A DNA stretch of 64,000 nucleotides from Pseudoscardovia suis (lineage in GTDB: Bacteria; Actinomycetota; Actinomycetes; Actinomycetales; Bifidobacteriaceae): contig NZ_PGFC01000001.1 in assembly GCF_002797875.1 (NCBI RefSeq), positions 434,001 through 498,000 on the forward strand, in the 5' to 3' direction. Made by a program: the position numbers and the translations under genes. The notes below the pieces were generated by a model that did not search any database, had not been told where the DNA came from, and saw only the letters and a program-made list of their open reading frames with translations. Positions 47,907 through 56,742 of this stretch are shown in pieces; the first letter of the stretch is position 1, and each line of letters starts with the position of its first letter.

Positions 47907-49313
47907 CTAAGCGCTGGCCTTGTCAAACGCCTCTCCGAACGCCTGATCAAGCGCCTGGTCAAGGTCGGCAATCAGATCGTCCGGCTCCTCAAGGCCGATG
48001 GATAGGCGAATCGCTCCACCGGTGATGCCCGCTTCGCGCAACTGCTTGGTATCAAGCTCACCATGCGTCACGACCACCGGGTCGACCGCCAACGACTTGG
48101 AATCCCCAAGGTTGGCCTGCAGGCTGAACAGCTTGAGCGCATCAAGCACGGCACGCTTGCGGCTGGCGGTATCCACAGCATCATCGCCCCGCACCTCGAA
48201 CGTGAGCACCGACCCGCCGCCGCGCGGCAGGTATTTCGCCGCAAGCTCCTTGTATTCGTAACCGCTGGCGGAGGGATGATGCACCTTCGTCACGCGCGGA
48301 TCGGCCTCCAGGTGCTTCACGATCTGTTCGGCGGTAGCGACCTCCTGCGTCACGCGCTGCTTGAGCGTTTCCAGCCCGATGAGCGTCAGATAGCTGTCGA
48401 AGGGACTGGGCGCCGCGCCGAGCAGCGTGACGAGCAGACCGCGCAGTCGCGTGGTAAACGGCGCTGCGGGCACCACATCGATCACGCTGCGCGGGTTGAG
48501 CGCGCGATCCTTGAAGAACCACTGTTTGCGCGTGAACTGCGGGTAATTGCCGTTCGCATAGTCGAAGCGCCCGCTTTCTAGCACGATGCCGCCGATGGCG
48601 TTGCCATGCCCGTTGATCGCCTTGGTGGTGGAGTAGACTACCACATCCGCGCCGAAATCGAAGGGATTGAGCAGATACGGCGTGGCGAGCGTGTTGTCGA
48701 CGATGAGGATGATGCCATGGCGGTGAGCGATCTGCGCGAGCGCCTCCAGGTCGGCGACCACGGTGAGTGGGTTCGACACGGATTCCACGACGATTGTCCG
48801 CGTGCTGTCGGTGATTGCGGATTCCCACGAATCGAGGTTGTCGGGGTCGGGCACGATGTCGATGCCGATTCCCAGGTCGGGCAGCACGTCGCGCAATGCT
48901 GCGACGCTGCCGCCGTAAAGCCGGTATGAGGTGAGGATGCGGCCGCCGCCGGCCGCGGCGTTCAAAATCGCGTTGCTCAGCGCCGCCAGTCCTGAGGCGG
49001 TCGCCACGGCACCCGCAGCACCGTGCAGCGCAGCGAGGCGTTTTTCGAGCACTCCCGTCGTGGGGTTGGAGATGCGGGAGTAAATGTCGTCGGCGGATTC
49101 GAATGACGCGATGGCCGTGGCATGTTCCTCGTTGTGTAGTGCGTAGGCGGCGGTGGCGTAGATCGGCACGCTGGAGGCGTTGAGATGGTCGGCGGGGTCG
49201 TATCCTGCGCGCAAGGCGAGCGTGGAGAAGCCCGGTGTTGCGTTGGCGGCGCCTGGCATGGCCTGCGGCCTTCCGATTGTGATGCTGCGGTTGGATTCTT
49301 GAGTGCCTGCCAT
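47907..49313 (-). CDS. metY: O-acetylhomoserine sulfhydrylase
   Basis: PLP enzyme of the Cys/Met metabolism family that makes homocysteine from O-acetylhomoserine and sulfide. 468 residues from ATG 49313, behind AAAGGAG; the longer frame to 49361 lacks a ribosome site. The PLP lysine is in VYSTTKAINGHGNAIGG, and the fold-type I motif ASGLAALSNAIL lies upstream. Length and the absence of a transsulfuration partner favour MetY over cystathionine gamma-synthase. Its product would feed MetE. Confidence 0.92.
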   Translation of the reverse strand: MAGTQESNRSITIGRPQAMPGAANATPGFSTLALRAGYDPADHLNASSVPIYATAAYALHNEEHATAIASFESADDIYSRISNPTTGVLEKRLAALHGAAGAVATASGLAALSNAILNAAAGGGRILTSYRLYGGSVAALRDVLPDLGIGIDIVPDPDNLDSWESAITDSTRTIVVESVSNPLTVVADLEALAQIAHRHGIILIVDNTLATPYLLNPFDFGADVVVYSTTKAINGHGNAIGGIVLESGRFDYANGNYPQFTRKQWFFKDRALNPRSVIDVVPAAPFTTRLRGLLVTLLGAAPSPFDSYLTLIGLETLKQRVTQEVATAEQIVKHLEADPRVTKVHHPSASGYEYKELAAKYLPRGGGSVLTFEVRGDDAVDTASRKRAVLDALKLFSLQANLGDSKSLAVDPVVVTHGELDTKQLREAGITGGAIRLSIGLEEPDDLIADLDQALDQAFGEAFDKASA

Positions 49314-49361
49314 GAGCCTGGCTCCTTTCATAAATGATGCGAACGGCACTTGCGGATGCAT

Positions 49362-50085
49362 GCGGATTTATATGGATTCACGCGGATTGGCATGGAATCA
49401 CAATTCGTTGCACAGATAGTGATGCAAGCGCGCGTTCGTGATTGTGCTGCGATTGCGATGGTTTGGGGAACAACGGAACATTCAGAAGCCAAGGTCGCGA
49501 AAACATCTCAGGATCCGCGCGCATTCCGCGCAGCGTCGTCGATCATCGCGGCCATCGCGTCACCTGCCCTGTCAGGTGCGACTCTGTGTCCGTTGGCTCA
49601 AGGGTACGCCGCGCGGAGCCGCAAAACGGCGCGTCGCCTCTAACGGTTTGCGATGGCGCGCAATCAGCGGAATTTGGAACGGGGAAGTGAAGCGAGTGGG
49701 GGGCGGATGGTGAGAGGGACGGCGCTGCGCACGGTCTGGCTCCCGACGCGCTTGCAGCGTTGCCTGTTCCACAAGGAGTTCCTCGACCAGAAAAGCCACT
49801 GGGAAGACGGCACCGTGCCGACCAGCACCGGCGTCTCGCCAAGGCGCGCCGGATGATCCGCAGACGCATCCGCGACCAACGCCGTCACGGACGGACGAAT
49901 CGAGGCGCTCTACCGGTAAGCCTAGGAACGCAGCCCACTGGGTGCATGGCAGACGACCGGAATCCCGATGCGATACGGCACCGGCATCGACAGGGACGAA
50001 TTACACACCCCAACCGAACACCACGGCGCCCCCGACTGACCCACCACTGGACACACATTGTGGCCTATAACTCTCGTATCTGAAC
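49362..50085. other. Gene-poor stretch, possibly decayed sequence
   Basis: About 720 bp with overlapping short ORFs in all frames, none with both a ribosome site and family features. A small hairpin (CACCTG/CAGGTG near 49560) lies after a run of short frames. The mixture of open frames without starts suggests a decayed gene or old insertion remnant, but I cannot identify it. Confidence 0.4.
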
Positions 50086-50289
50086 ATGGCGAACGATATC
50101 TGGAACCCCGAGAAAATCAAGAACCTTGCGGGTCGCTGGTCGGACGAGGACGAACAGGAGCTCTTCAAGACCGACGATGGATACTGGGAGAAGGGGATGA
50201 AGACCCTTCCCGTGGTGGCGTATATTCCGAACGACAAGATGACGCATAACAAGGTGCGGAAGCATTTCGGGTATACCGACGAGAAGTAA
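50086..50289 (+). CDS. Small conserved-looking protein, unknown
   Basis: 67 residues, MANDIWNPEKIKNLAG... to FGYTDEK; polar, with aromatic residues (WSDEDEQELF, GYWEKGMKTL) typical of a folded small protein. There is no ribosome site before the ATG; TATAAC at 50064 may be the -10 box. A strong terminator follows at 50299. I do not recognise the family. Confidence 0.6.
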   Translation: MANDIWNPEKIKNLAGRWSDEDEQELFKTDDGYWEKGMKTLPVVAYIPNDKMTHNKVRKHFGYTDEK

Positions 50290-50298
50290 GCGTTGCGC

Positions 50299-50327
50299 GG
50301 GGCAGGGTCTCGGCCCTGCCCCCGTTT
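50299..50327 (+). terminator. Terminator after 67-residue gene
   Basis: GGGGCAGGG (50299-50307) and CCCTGCCCC (50314-50322), 6-nt loop, then CGTTTCG. Confidence 0.75.
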
Positions 50328-50387
50328 CGCGCATAATCCCTGTGCAATGATGCAAAGCGACGTCTTGAAAAGCGCGGGAAGAAGCCG

Positions 50388-50433
50388 TTTTATAACTTTT
50401 TATATCTTTTATATCTTTTATATCTTTTATAAC
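50388..50433 (+). repeat. AT-rich 9-bp tandem repeat upstream of AAA ATPase gene
   Basis: Five near-perfect copies: TTTTATAAC, TTTTTATATC, TTTTATATC, TTTTATATC, TTTTATAAC. They sit about 80-120 bp before the ATPase start in otherwise GC-rich DNA. Such short repeats change copy number by slippage, which would alter promoter geometry; they also resemble small iterons. Confidence 0.85.
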
Positions 50434-50511
50434 TTTGATGTAGACTACAAAGCATCCGAATATTGAATGGGCGTCGGAATCGGGTGACCGTTCCCGACCT
50501 GGAGGTGGCCG

Positions 50512-51675
50512 ATGGCGAATCCTTTCAAACCGACGGCAGGCATGACCCCGCCTGTGCTTGTGGGGCGCCAGCGTGACCTTGACGATTTCTCCTACGCGCT
50601 CGACGACGGTGTGGGAGCCCCTGGGCGTCTCATGTACGTGACGGGCGCTCGAGGCGTGGGTAAGACGGTGATGCTCAACGCTCTTGGTGATCTGGCCAGG
50701 CAGCGCAAATGGCAGGTAATTGACGAAACCGCCGAATCCAAGTTCATGCAGCGCCTTATCGAGACCCTGCGCCAATCTCCTCGGCGGGGCATCGGATCGG
50801 TGACGCTGCCTTCGGCATCTATGTCCGTTGCCGGAACCCCGGTGGATGCGCAGGTGAATCTTGGCTCGGTGGAGTTCGAAGCCGCCGAGCACGCGTTGAA
50901 TTTCCGCATGGCCATGACCGAACGGCTTGACAAACTGGAGAAGAAGAACCGGGGGATTCTCATCACGCTTGACGAGGTGCAGGCGTCAAGTCTGCCCGAG
51001 ATGCGTTCCCTCGCCACCGCCGTACAGCACCTCATCCGAGAGAGGCGCAATGTGGCGTTCGTCTTCGCCGGACTGCCGTCCATGGTGGAGGACGTTATCA
51101 ATGATGACGTGCTCACCTTCCTGCGCAGGGCGGAGCGCAGGCATCTGGGCGACGTGCCGCTTGCCGAAGTGCGCAAGGCGTTCCAGGAGACAATTACGCA
51201 AAACGGCAAGCACGCCGATGCCGATACTCTGGATACCCTTGCACAGGCGACCAACGGCTATCCGTTCATGATTCAATTGGTTGGCTATTGGGCATGGCGC
51301 GATTCCCAGGCCAATACGCGGGATTCGCAGGACGAGCTGACGATTGAGAACGCGTGCGAAGGAATCAAGCAGGCGAAGATCAAACTCGGAGACATGGTGC
51401 ACGGCCCTGCGCTGGACGGCTTGAGCGCCATGGGCAGAGACTACCTGCTGGCCATGGCCCAGGACGACGGACCCTCGGCTACCAGCGACATCGCGAAAAG
51501 ACTGGAACGCGACCTGGGATACGCCAACGTGTACCGCACGCAGCTCATCAAGGAGGACATCATCTACCAATCGTCGTATGGCTATGTGGATTTCAAACTC
51601 CCGTACCTGCGCGATTACCTGCGCGAGCACGGTGCATACCATCAGATGCGGAAGAATCTCTCCGGGAGCGAGTAG
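50512..51675 (+). CDS. AAA+ ATPase, orc1/cdc6-like fold
   Basis: 387 residues; GGAGG precedes ATG 50512. P-loop TGARGVGKT at residues 44-52, Walker B ILITLDEVQ near residue 150, and a sensor-like VFAGLP near residue 185. The C-terminal part (about 300-375) looks like a winged helix (SATSDIAKRLERDLGYANVYRTQL). Such ATPases are common, poorly understood and frequent near mobile or defence genes. It lies next to the hsd locus but runs the opposite way to hsdRM. A DNA-binding or signalling role is only a guess. Confidence 0.8.
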   Translation: MANPFKPTAGMTPPVLVGRQRDLDDFSYALDDGVGAPGRLMYVTGARGVGKTVMLNALGDLARQRKWQVIDETAESKFMQRLIETLRQSPRRGIGSVTLPSASMSVAGTPVDAQVNLGSVEFEAAEHALNFRMAMTERLDKLEKKNRGILITLDEVQASSLPEMRSLATAVQHLIRERRNVAFVFAGLPSMVEDVINDDVLTFLRRAERRHLGDVPLAEVRKAFQETITQNGKHADADTLDTLAQATNGYPFMIQLVGYWAWRDSQANTRDSQDELTIENACEGIKQAKIKLGDMVHGPALDGLSAMGRDYLLAMAQDDGPSATSDIAKRLERDLGYANVYRTQLIKEDIIYQSSYGYVDFKLPYLRDYLREHGAYHQMRKNLSGSE

Positions 51676-51691
51676 GCGCAGGGGAGCGGGC

Positions 51692-51886
51692 GCTGTGTGG
51701 ATCGAGGGCGTGCGAGGTGTGACGGCTTTTCTCAGGTGCGGAGGCATCTCCGAAACCGCCGCTGCGTGCTTCTATCGATGTTATAAGATGCTCGAACGCT
51801 ACCACCGTTTCGAAGACATAACCGGTCTCGATCTGCACAACATGGATGACCGAGCGTCGCGCCACGGGTTGACGGGAGAGACGTGA
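51692..51886 (+). CDS. Possible small ORF, weak support
   Basis: 64 residues from GTG 51692, with AGGGGAG at a suitable distance just after the ATPase stop. The translation (WIEGVRGVTAFLRCGG, then CYKMLERYHRFEDITGLDL) has no known family. It could be a chance frame. Confidence 0.25.
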   Translation, partial: AVWIEGVRGVTAFLRCGGISETAAACFYRCYKMLERYHRFEDITGLDLHNMDDRASRHGLTGET

Positions 51887-51934
51887 ACATGAGGCGGGGT
51901 GATCTGAGGGGTTGACGAAGGGGTATGTGTCGCC

Positions 51935-53098
51935 TGGGAGCAGCGACAGTTGGGCGAGGTAGCGGAATTTTCGAAGGGGCAAGGCTATTCAAAAGCCGAT
52001 TTGTGCTCGAGCGGAATTCCGGCTTTCCTGTACGGGCAAATGTATACCGACTACAAATTGCTGGTAACTGAATCCAATCAGCATCTCCCGCAAAATAGCG
52101 ATGGTGTGTTCAGCACTGCCGGCGATGTAATCATTCCCGCGTCCGGTGAATCTCCAGAGGAGATTGCCATAGCCTCCGTGATTGGGAAGACAGGCATTCT
52201 CCTCGGTGGCGACTTGAACATCATCAAACCTGAGAAATCGATTCTAGATTCCATATTCTTGGCGTTGAGCGCGAGTGGAGGCAGACTGCACGGCAGTTTG
52301 GTGTCTCGCGCTCAGGGCAAGACAATTGTCCATTTGCATAATTCCGATATCGCCGCATCTCAAATTAGGTACCCAACGCTCCCCGAGCAGCGCCGCATCG
52401 GTACCTTCTTCTCTGCTCTGGATTCCCTTATCGCCGCCGCCGAGCGACAGGAGGACCTCCTCAAGCAGAAGAAACAAGCCTACCTGCAGCTCATGTTCCC
52501 GCGCGAGGGTGAAACACAGCCACGGCTGAGGTTCAGTGGATTCAGCAAAGACTGGGAGCAGCGACGGTCTTCGGAACAGTTTGTCCCTGTCAAGGAGAAT
52601 GGCCATTCTGATCTCCCGGTATTGTCGGCGACGCAAAGCGAAGGCATGGTTTACCGAGACGACCAAAGCAGAGACATTAAATTCAAAACGGATAACCTGA
52701 GTTCGTACAAGCTGGTCCGAGCTGGAGATTTCGTCATCAGCCTCAGGTCATTCCAAGGCGGATTCGAACTGTCCGACAAGACTGGGATCGTCAGCCCCGC
52801 ATACACGGTGTTTACCCATGCGGAATGCTCCAGCCAGGACAATGCTTATTGGAAGCAGTACTTCAAGAGAAAGTCCTTCATAGAATCACTCAAAACTGTG
52901 ACTTTCGGCATCAGGGACGGCAAAACGATCAGTTTTTCTGACTTCTCCTCGCTCAAATGCATCTTCCCCTCCTTGCCCGAGCAGCGCCGCATCGGCGAGT
53001 TCTTCACCACCCTCGACAACCTTATCGCCGCCACCGAGGAGCGGACAAGAGCTTTGAAAGAGATGAAGTCCGCGTACCTGCAACGCATGTTCGTATGA
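51935..53098 (+). pseudogene. hsdS: Silent hsdS cassette S1 (5'-truncated)
   Basis: Type I specificity gene lacking its start: coding begins at the shared WEQRQLGEV motif (51935), and no promoter or ATG precedes it in frame. It has TRD1, the central conserved helix (LPEQRRIGTFFSALDSLIAAAERQ), TRD2 and the C-terminal repeat ending AYLQRMFV, about 387 codons. A TTG at 51950 would be the only start. It is opposite in orientation to the expressed copy S4. Role: a store of target-recognition domains that can be swapped by inversion through the IR1 and IR2 repeats. Confidence 0.88.
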
Positions 53099-53128
53099 TG
53101 GTTTGCCCCGCGGCGCGGGGCAAACCAT
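53098..53128. terminator. Hairpin between S1 and recombinase gene
   Basis: Perfect 14-bp arms, ATGGTTTGCCCCGC (53098-53111) and GCGGGGCAAACCAT (53115-53128), 3-nt loop. It lies between converging genes; no T-run follows. Confidence 0.6.
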
Positions 53129-53145
53129 ATCCCGAGTCTTAGCGT

Positions 53146-54066
53146 TTACAGCGTGCTGAGGAACTGCATCACCTTGTCGTTGTCCTGCGACTCAAGTTCC
53201 TTGATGATGTGCAGGTACGTGGTTTGTGTCGTCGTCATGTTCGAATGCCCCAGCCGCTTAGCGACCGATGCAACGGAAACCCCGGCGTAGAGCAGCAACG
53301 AGGCGTGCGTGTGACGCAACCCGTGCACGGAAATCACAGGAATGTTGTTCTTCTTGCACAGGACCGCAAGTCGGTCGTTGATGGTTGCATTGAAGACCCG
53401 CTCGCCTTCCTTGACGAACAAAGGCTCATCCTCGGGCTGCCCTTCGCACAGCTGCTTCATCTGCATGCACAGCATCCAGTCGAGCCGCACGAGCCGGTTG
53501 CTCGATGCGTTCTTGGTCGGGGCGAAACCACCGTCGGGGTTCTTGTAGTTCCACGTCTTCGACACCCTCAGCGTCTGGTGGTGGAAGTCGAAGTCAGTGG
53601 GGGTCACCCCCAGCGCCTCAGCGAAACGCAGTCCTGTCTTTGCAATCAACATGAGCATCGAATCCGTCGGATGATCCGCATCCACGGTAAGAGCCGCAAG
53701 AAGCGTTGCCAGTTCATGCTGGTTGAGGAACTTGGGTTTGCGTTCAGCCTTGTCCTTTCCTTTGATGACTGCCTTTCGGGTCGGGTCTCGCCTTATGACG
53801 CCATCCTCCACAGCATCCAGGACTGCCGCGCGCACCTGATGATGAAAGTCCATTACCGTCTGCCGCTCGTGATTCGTCGCATATTGGTTCAGGATGCGCT
53901 GGTACTCGAGACGGGTCAAGTCGGCGAGCGTCGTCTCCGGCGCCAGCAATTCCAACTGACGCTGGGTCATGAGGTATTTACGCAAAGTGACTTGCGTGAC
54001 AGCGCCCTTCTTATACGTGTTCACCCATTCCGAGAAGAAACGCGACAGGAGTTGGTTTCGGTACAT
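53146..54066 (-). CDS. Tyrosine site-specific recombinase of the hsdS locus
   Basis: 306 residues. The phage-integrase fold has every catalytic residue visible: Arg147 (TGLRFAEALG), Lys185 (PTKNASSN), His248 and Arg251 (HGLRHTHAS), His274 (GHSNMTTTQ) and Tyr284 (TTYLHI). It lies between oppositely oriented hsdS cassettes with no other phage gene nearby, the same position as the recombinases of invertible type I loci such as SpnIII of pneumococcus (CreX/PsrA). It is expected to invert DNA between the IR1 and IR2 repeats. Integration of a genetic element is less likely. Confidence 0.9.
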   Translation of the reverse strand: MYRNQLLSRFFSEWVNTYKKGAVTQVTLRKYLMTQRQLELLAPETTLADLTRLEYQRILNQYATNHERQTVMDFHHQVRAAVLDAVEDGVIRRDPTRKAVIKGKDKAERKPKFLNQHELATLLAALTVDADHPTDSMLMLIAKTGLRFAEALGVTPTDFDFHHQTLRVSKTWNYKNPDGGFAPTKNASSNRLVRLDWMLCMQMKQLCEGQPEDEPLFVKEGERVFNATINDRLAVLCKKNNIPVISVHGLRHTHASLLLYAGVSVASVAKRLGHSNMTTTQTTYLHIIKELESQDNDKVMQFLSTL

Positions 54067-54141
54067 AGTTCAATCCTTTCCGGCCCGCGGTATGTTGCTA
54101 AGTTCAGCGCAGACCGAAAAGGAACGATAGATGTCGGACGT

Positions 54142-55305
54142 TCACACGAACATTCGCTGCAAATAAGAGCCTTTCAACTCTCGGAGATGCTTAGTTCGCT
54201 CCTCGGCGGCGGCGATAAGAGATTCGAGGGTGGAGAAGAATTTGCCGATATGGCGCTGCTCGGGGAGAGAGGGAACTCGGATTCTTTCCGTAAAGAAATC
54301 ATCGAGGACAAGTTCGTTCATCATGGTGCCGCGCTTTGTACTGCGAACAAGAATGCGCTTCATCACGTTCTCGTCGTGCAGATAGCACGACCAGAAATCC
54401 AGATCGCACGATTGCCGCCACCGGGCAGTCGGTCTAATCGCTGTAAAGCGAGGCGACATTATCCCATCTCCGATGGTGTTCACAACGAACCTGCCGAACG
54501 CAAATTCATTCGATGTATGTCCCTCGAAGGCTGCATCGCCGATACGAAGAACCTTATACGTTGTCAGGGATTCCTCCGCCGCTCCGTTACCAAAAGCGTT
54601 GAAAGTCATGGAAGAAACGGAGAGAGTCTTTCCTGCATCAAACTGATTCCCGTTACGCTCGGTGTTCTTCTCATAGAGCTTGCCTAGTTGCAATGACTCC
54701 CATTCACCGCTGAACCCATTGAACCTCAGCCGGGGCCGGGTTTCTCCTTCCTGTGGGAACATGAGCTGCAGGTAGGCTTGTTTCTTCTGCTTGAGGAGGG
54801 CCTCCTGTCGCTCGGCGGCGGCGATAAGGCTGTCGAGGGCGGAAAAGAACTCGCCGATGCGGCGCTGCTCGGGCAGGGAGGGAAGGCGAATCCGACTTTC
54901 TTGCAGTTTGTCGAAGAAAAAATACTGTCGCACTCCGCCTTCCTGGCGTTTTGCGATTTGATTTGTGAACAAACGTGTCCGAAACCAGTCGGAAAGAAAA
55001 GAGTCATCCACGGATTCATGCGTTTGGAATACCTCGTATAGCGAACTGACAATGACTGGCTTCTCGCCGTTCCAGTAACCAATCGAGCCTACGTTGATTC
55101 TGGCGGGGTTGTATGCGAAAGAATGTGGCGCGACTATCCAGTATGAACTTTTGTCTGCGTCGAGAGGCTTTCCACCGTTATCGAATTGTTCTGATTGCGG
55201 GATAAACCCTGATTGATTTGAAATGGAATAACTTTGGAGATCCTTCTGTTCTCTGTTCTTGATGCCGCTAGCAGAAACAACTTCTCCCAACTGTCGCTGC
55301 TCCCA
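54142..55305 (-). pseudogene. hsdS: Silent hsdS cassette S2 (5'-truncated)
   Basis: Second specificity cassette, on the same strand as the expressed copy. It begins at WEQRQLGEV (55305), again without an authentic start, has TRD1 (VVSASGIKNREQKD...), the central region (LPEQRRIGEFFSALDSLIAA), TRD2 (KLYEKNTERNGNQ...) and ends in SYLQRMFV. Its TRD2 shares the segment EGHTSNEFAFGRFV with S3 TRD1 and S4 TRD2, showing common ancestry of these domains. Confidence 0.88.
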
Positions 55306-55555
55306 AGCGTGGCGGCAGGCATAAGAGGAGGCAGAAATGCCTGCAGCAGCCAGCGGAGACAGTCATTGTATGTTCACCACTCAGCAATGCTCGACATGGT
55401 GCAAACTCGTTTTCCAATCGTGTGGCCTGACATTATTCTCTGCAGCGTTCTACTCATAGTGATGCACCGTGGTAGCAACTCAAACCAATCGATACAGCAC
55501 AAACATTTCTCAAATTTCCTGTCAAACGGGAGAGCTTGGAACGGATTCTCATCCT

Positions 55556-56689
55556 TGGGAGCAGCGACAGTTGGGAGAGTTGTATGCACCGTCGCGTGAG
55601 AAGAACAATGGTGCTTTCTCAGCCAGGGACATCATCTCCGTGGCTGGCATGCGATATGCGTCCCGTGAATCCTCCAACTCCACCGACGATTACATGCGGA
55701 CGTACAACGTGATGAGAGTCGGGGACATCGCTTTCGAAGGGCATACATCGAATGAATTCGCTTTCGGCAGGTTCGTCGAGAACGACCTAGGAGACGGCAT
55801 CATTTCCCATGTCTTCGTGGTGCTCAGGCCTCTTCCAGGGCGTAGGTATGATCTCGCGTTCTGGAAAGAGGCGATACATGATGAGTTCCTCATGAAGCGG
55901 ATCCTCGCCCGGAGCACGAAGCGGTCGACGATGATGCATGAAATCGTCGTCCCCGACTTCCTCAAGGAGGTCGTCGCTGTACCCTCTTTATCCGAACAGC
56001 AAAAGATCGGCCAGTTCTTCTCCACCCTTGATTCCCTTATCGCCGCCGCCGAGCGACAGGAGGCCCTTCTCAGACAGAAGAAACAAGCCTACCTGCAGCT
56101 CATGTTCCCCCAAGAAGGAGAAACCCAGCCCCGGCTGAGGTCCAATGGGTTCAGCGGCGACTGGGAGCAGCGACAGTTGGGAGAGGTGGCGGAAGTTGTC
56201 ATTGGTCAATCGCCGGAAGGCAGATATTCAAGCGACAATCAGAATGGTGTCGCGCTTGCACAAGGGAATACTGACATCGCTGACGGAGTCTTCGTGCCGC
56301 GCGTCTGGACATCGCGCCCAACGAAGGTTGTGCCGGCGGGCACACTCCTGGTTAGCGTACGCGCACCTGTTGGCGATGTGGCCGTTACTCCGGTTCCGGC
56401 TTGTATAGGCCGCGGATTTGCTGGCATTCCCGGAAATAGTTTTCTTCGCTATTCCTTGGAACGTTTGAAAACATCTGGCCACTGGAATCGGGTAAGTTCA
56501 GGATCGGTGCTCGATGCCATCACATCGAAGGAATTGCTGCAAACACCGATTTCAATCGCCACAAATCAAGAGGAGCAATGTATAGGCAAGTTCTTCACAC
56601 GATTGGACCATCTCATTGGAATCGTCGGAAGACACGCTGAAACTCTCCGAACAATGAAACGCGCCTACTCGCAAAGAATGTTCATATGA
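55556..56689 (+). pseudogene. hsdS: Silent hsdS cassette S3 (5'-truncated)
   Basis: Third cassette, opposite to the expressed copy and adjacent to it. It begins at WEQRQLGELYAPSREKN (55556); the open frame extends back to 55469 but with non-HsdS residues. TRD1 is nearly the same protein as TRD2 of S4. TRD2 starts with another exact IR1 copy (56162) and WEQRQLGEVAEVV. The C-terminal conserved part is more divergent than elsewhere (QEEQCIGKFFTRLDHLIGIV). Confidence 0.88.
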
Positions 56690-56694
56690 CATCT

Positions 56695-56739
56695 CGCGAT
56701 GCGTGTCTCTCATGTACATCGCGGGAGACACGCATCGCG
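56695..56739. terminator. Hairpin between S3 and S4
   Basis: Perfect 15-bp arms, CGCGATGCGTGTCTC (56695-56709) and GAGACACGCATCGCG (56725-56739), loop 15 nt, placed where the two hsdS genes converge. It probably stops transcription from the expressed hsdS. Confidence 0.7.
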
Positions 56740-56742
56740 TAC

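Noticed and set aside
49653..50083. ORFs of 67-107 codons between metY and the 67-residue gene
   Set aside because: Arg/Pro/His-rich translations in several frames, no starts with ribosome sites and no family match.
53146..54066. Prophage or integrative element marked by the integrase
   Set aside because: No phage, conjugation or attachment-site features. The recombinase lies between hsdS cassettes with inverted repeats, fitting a DNA-inversion role.
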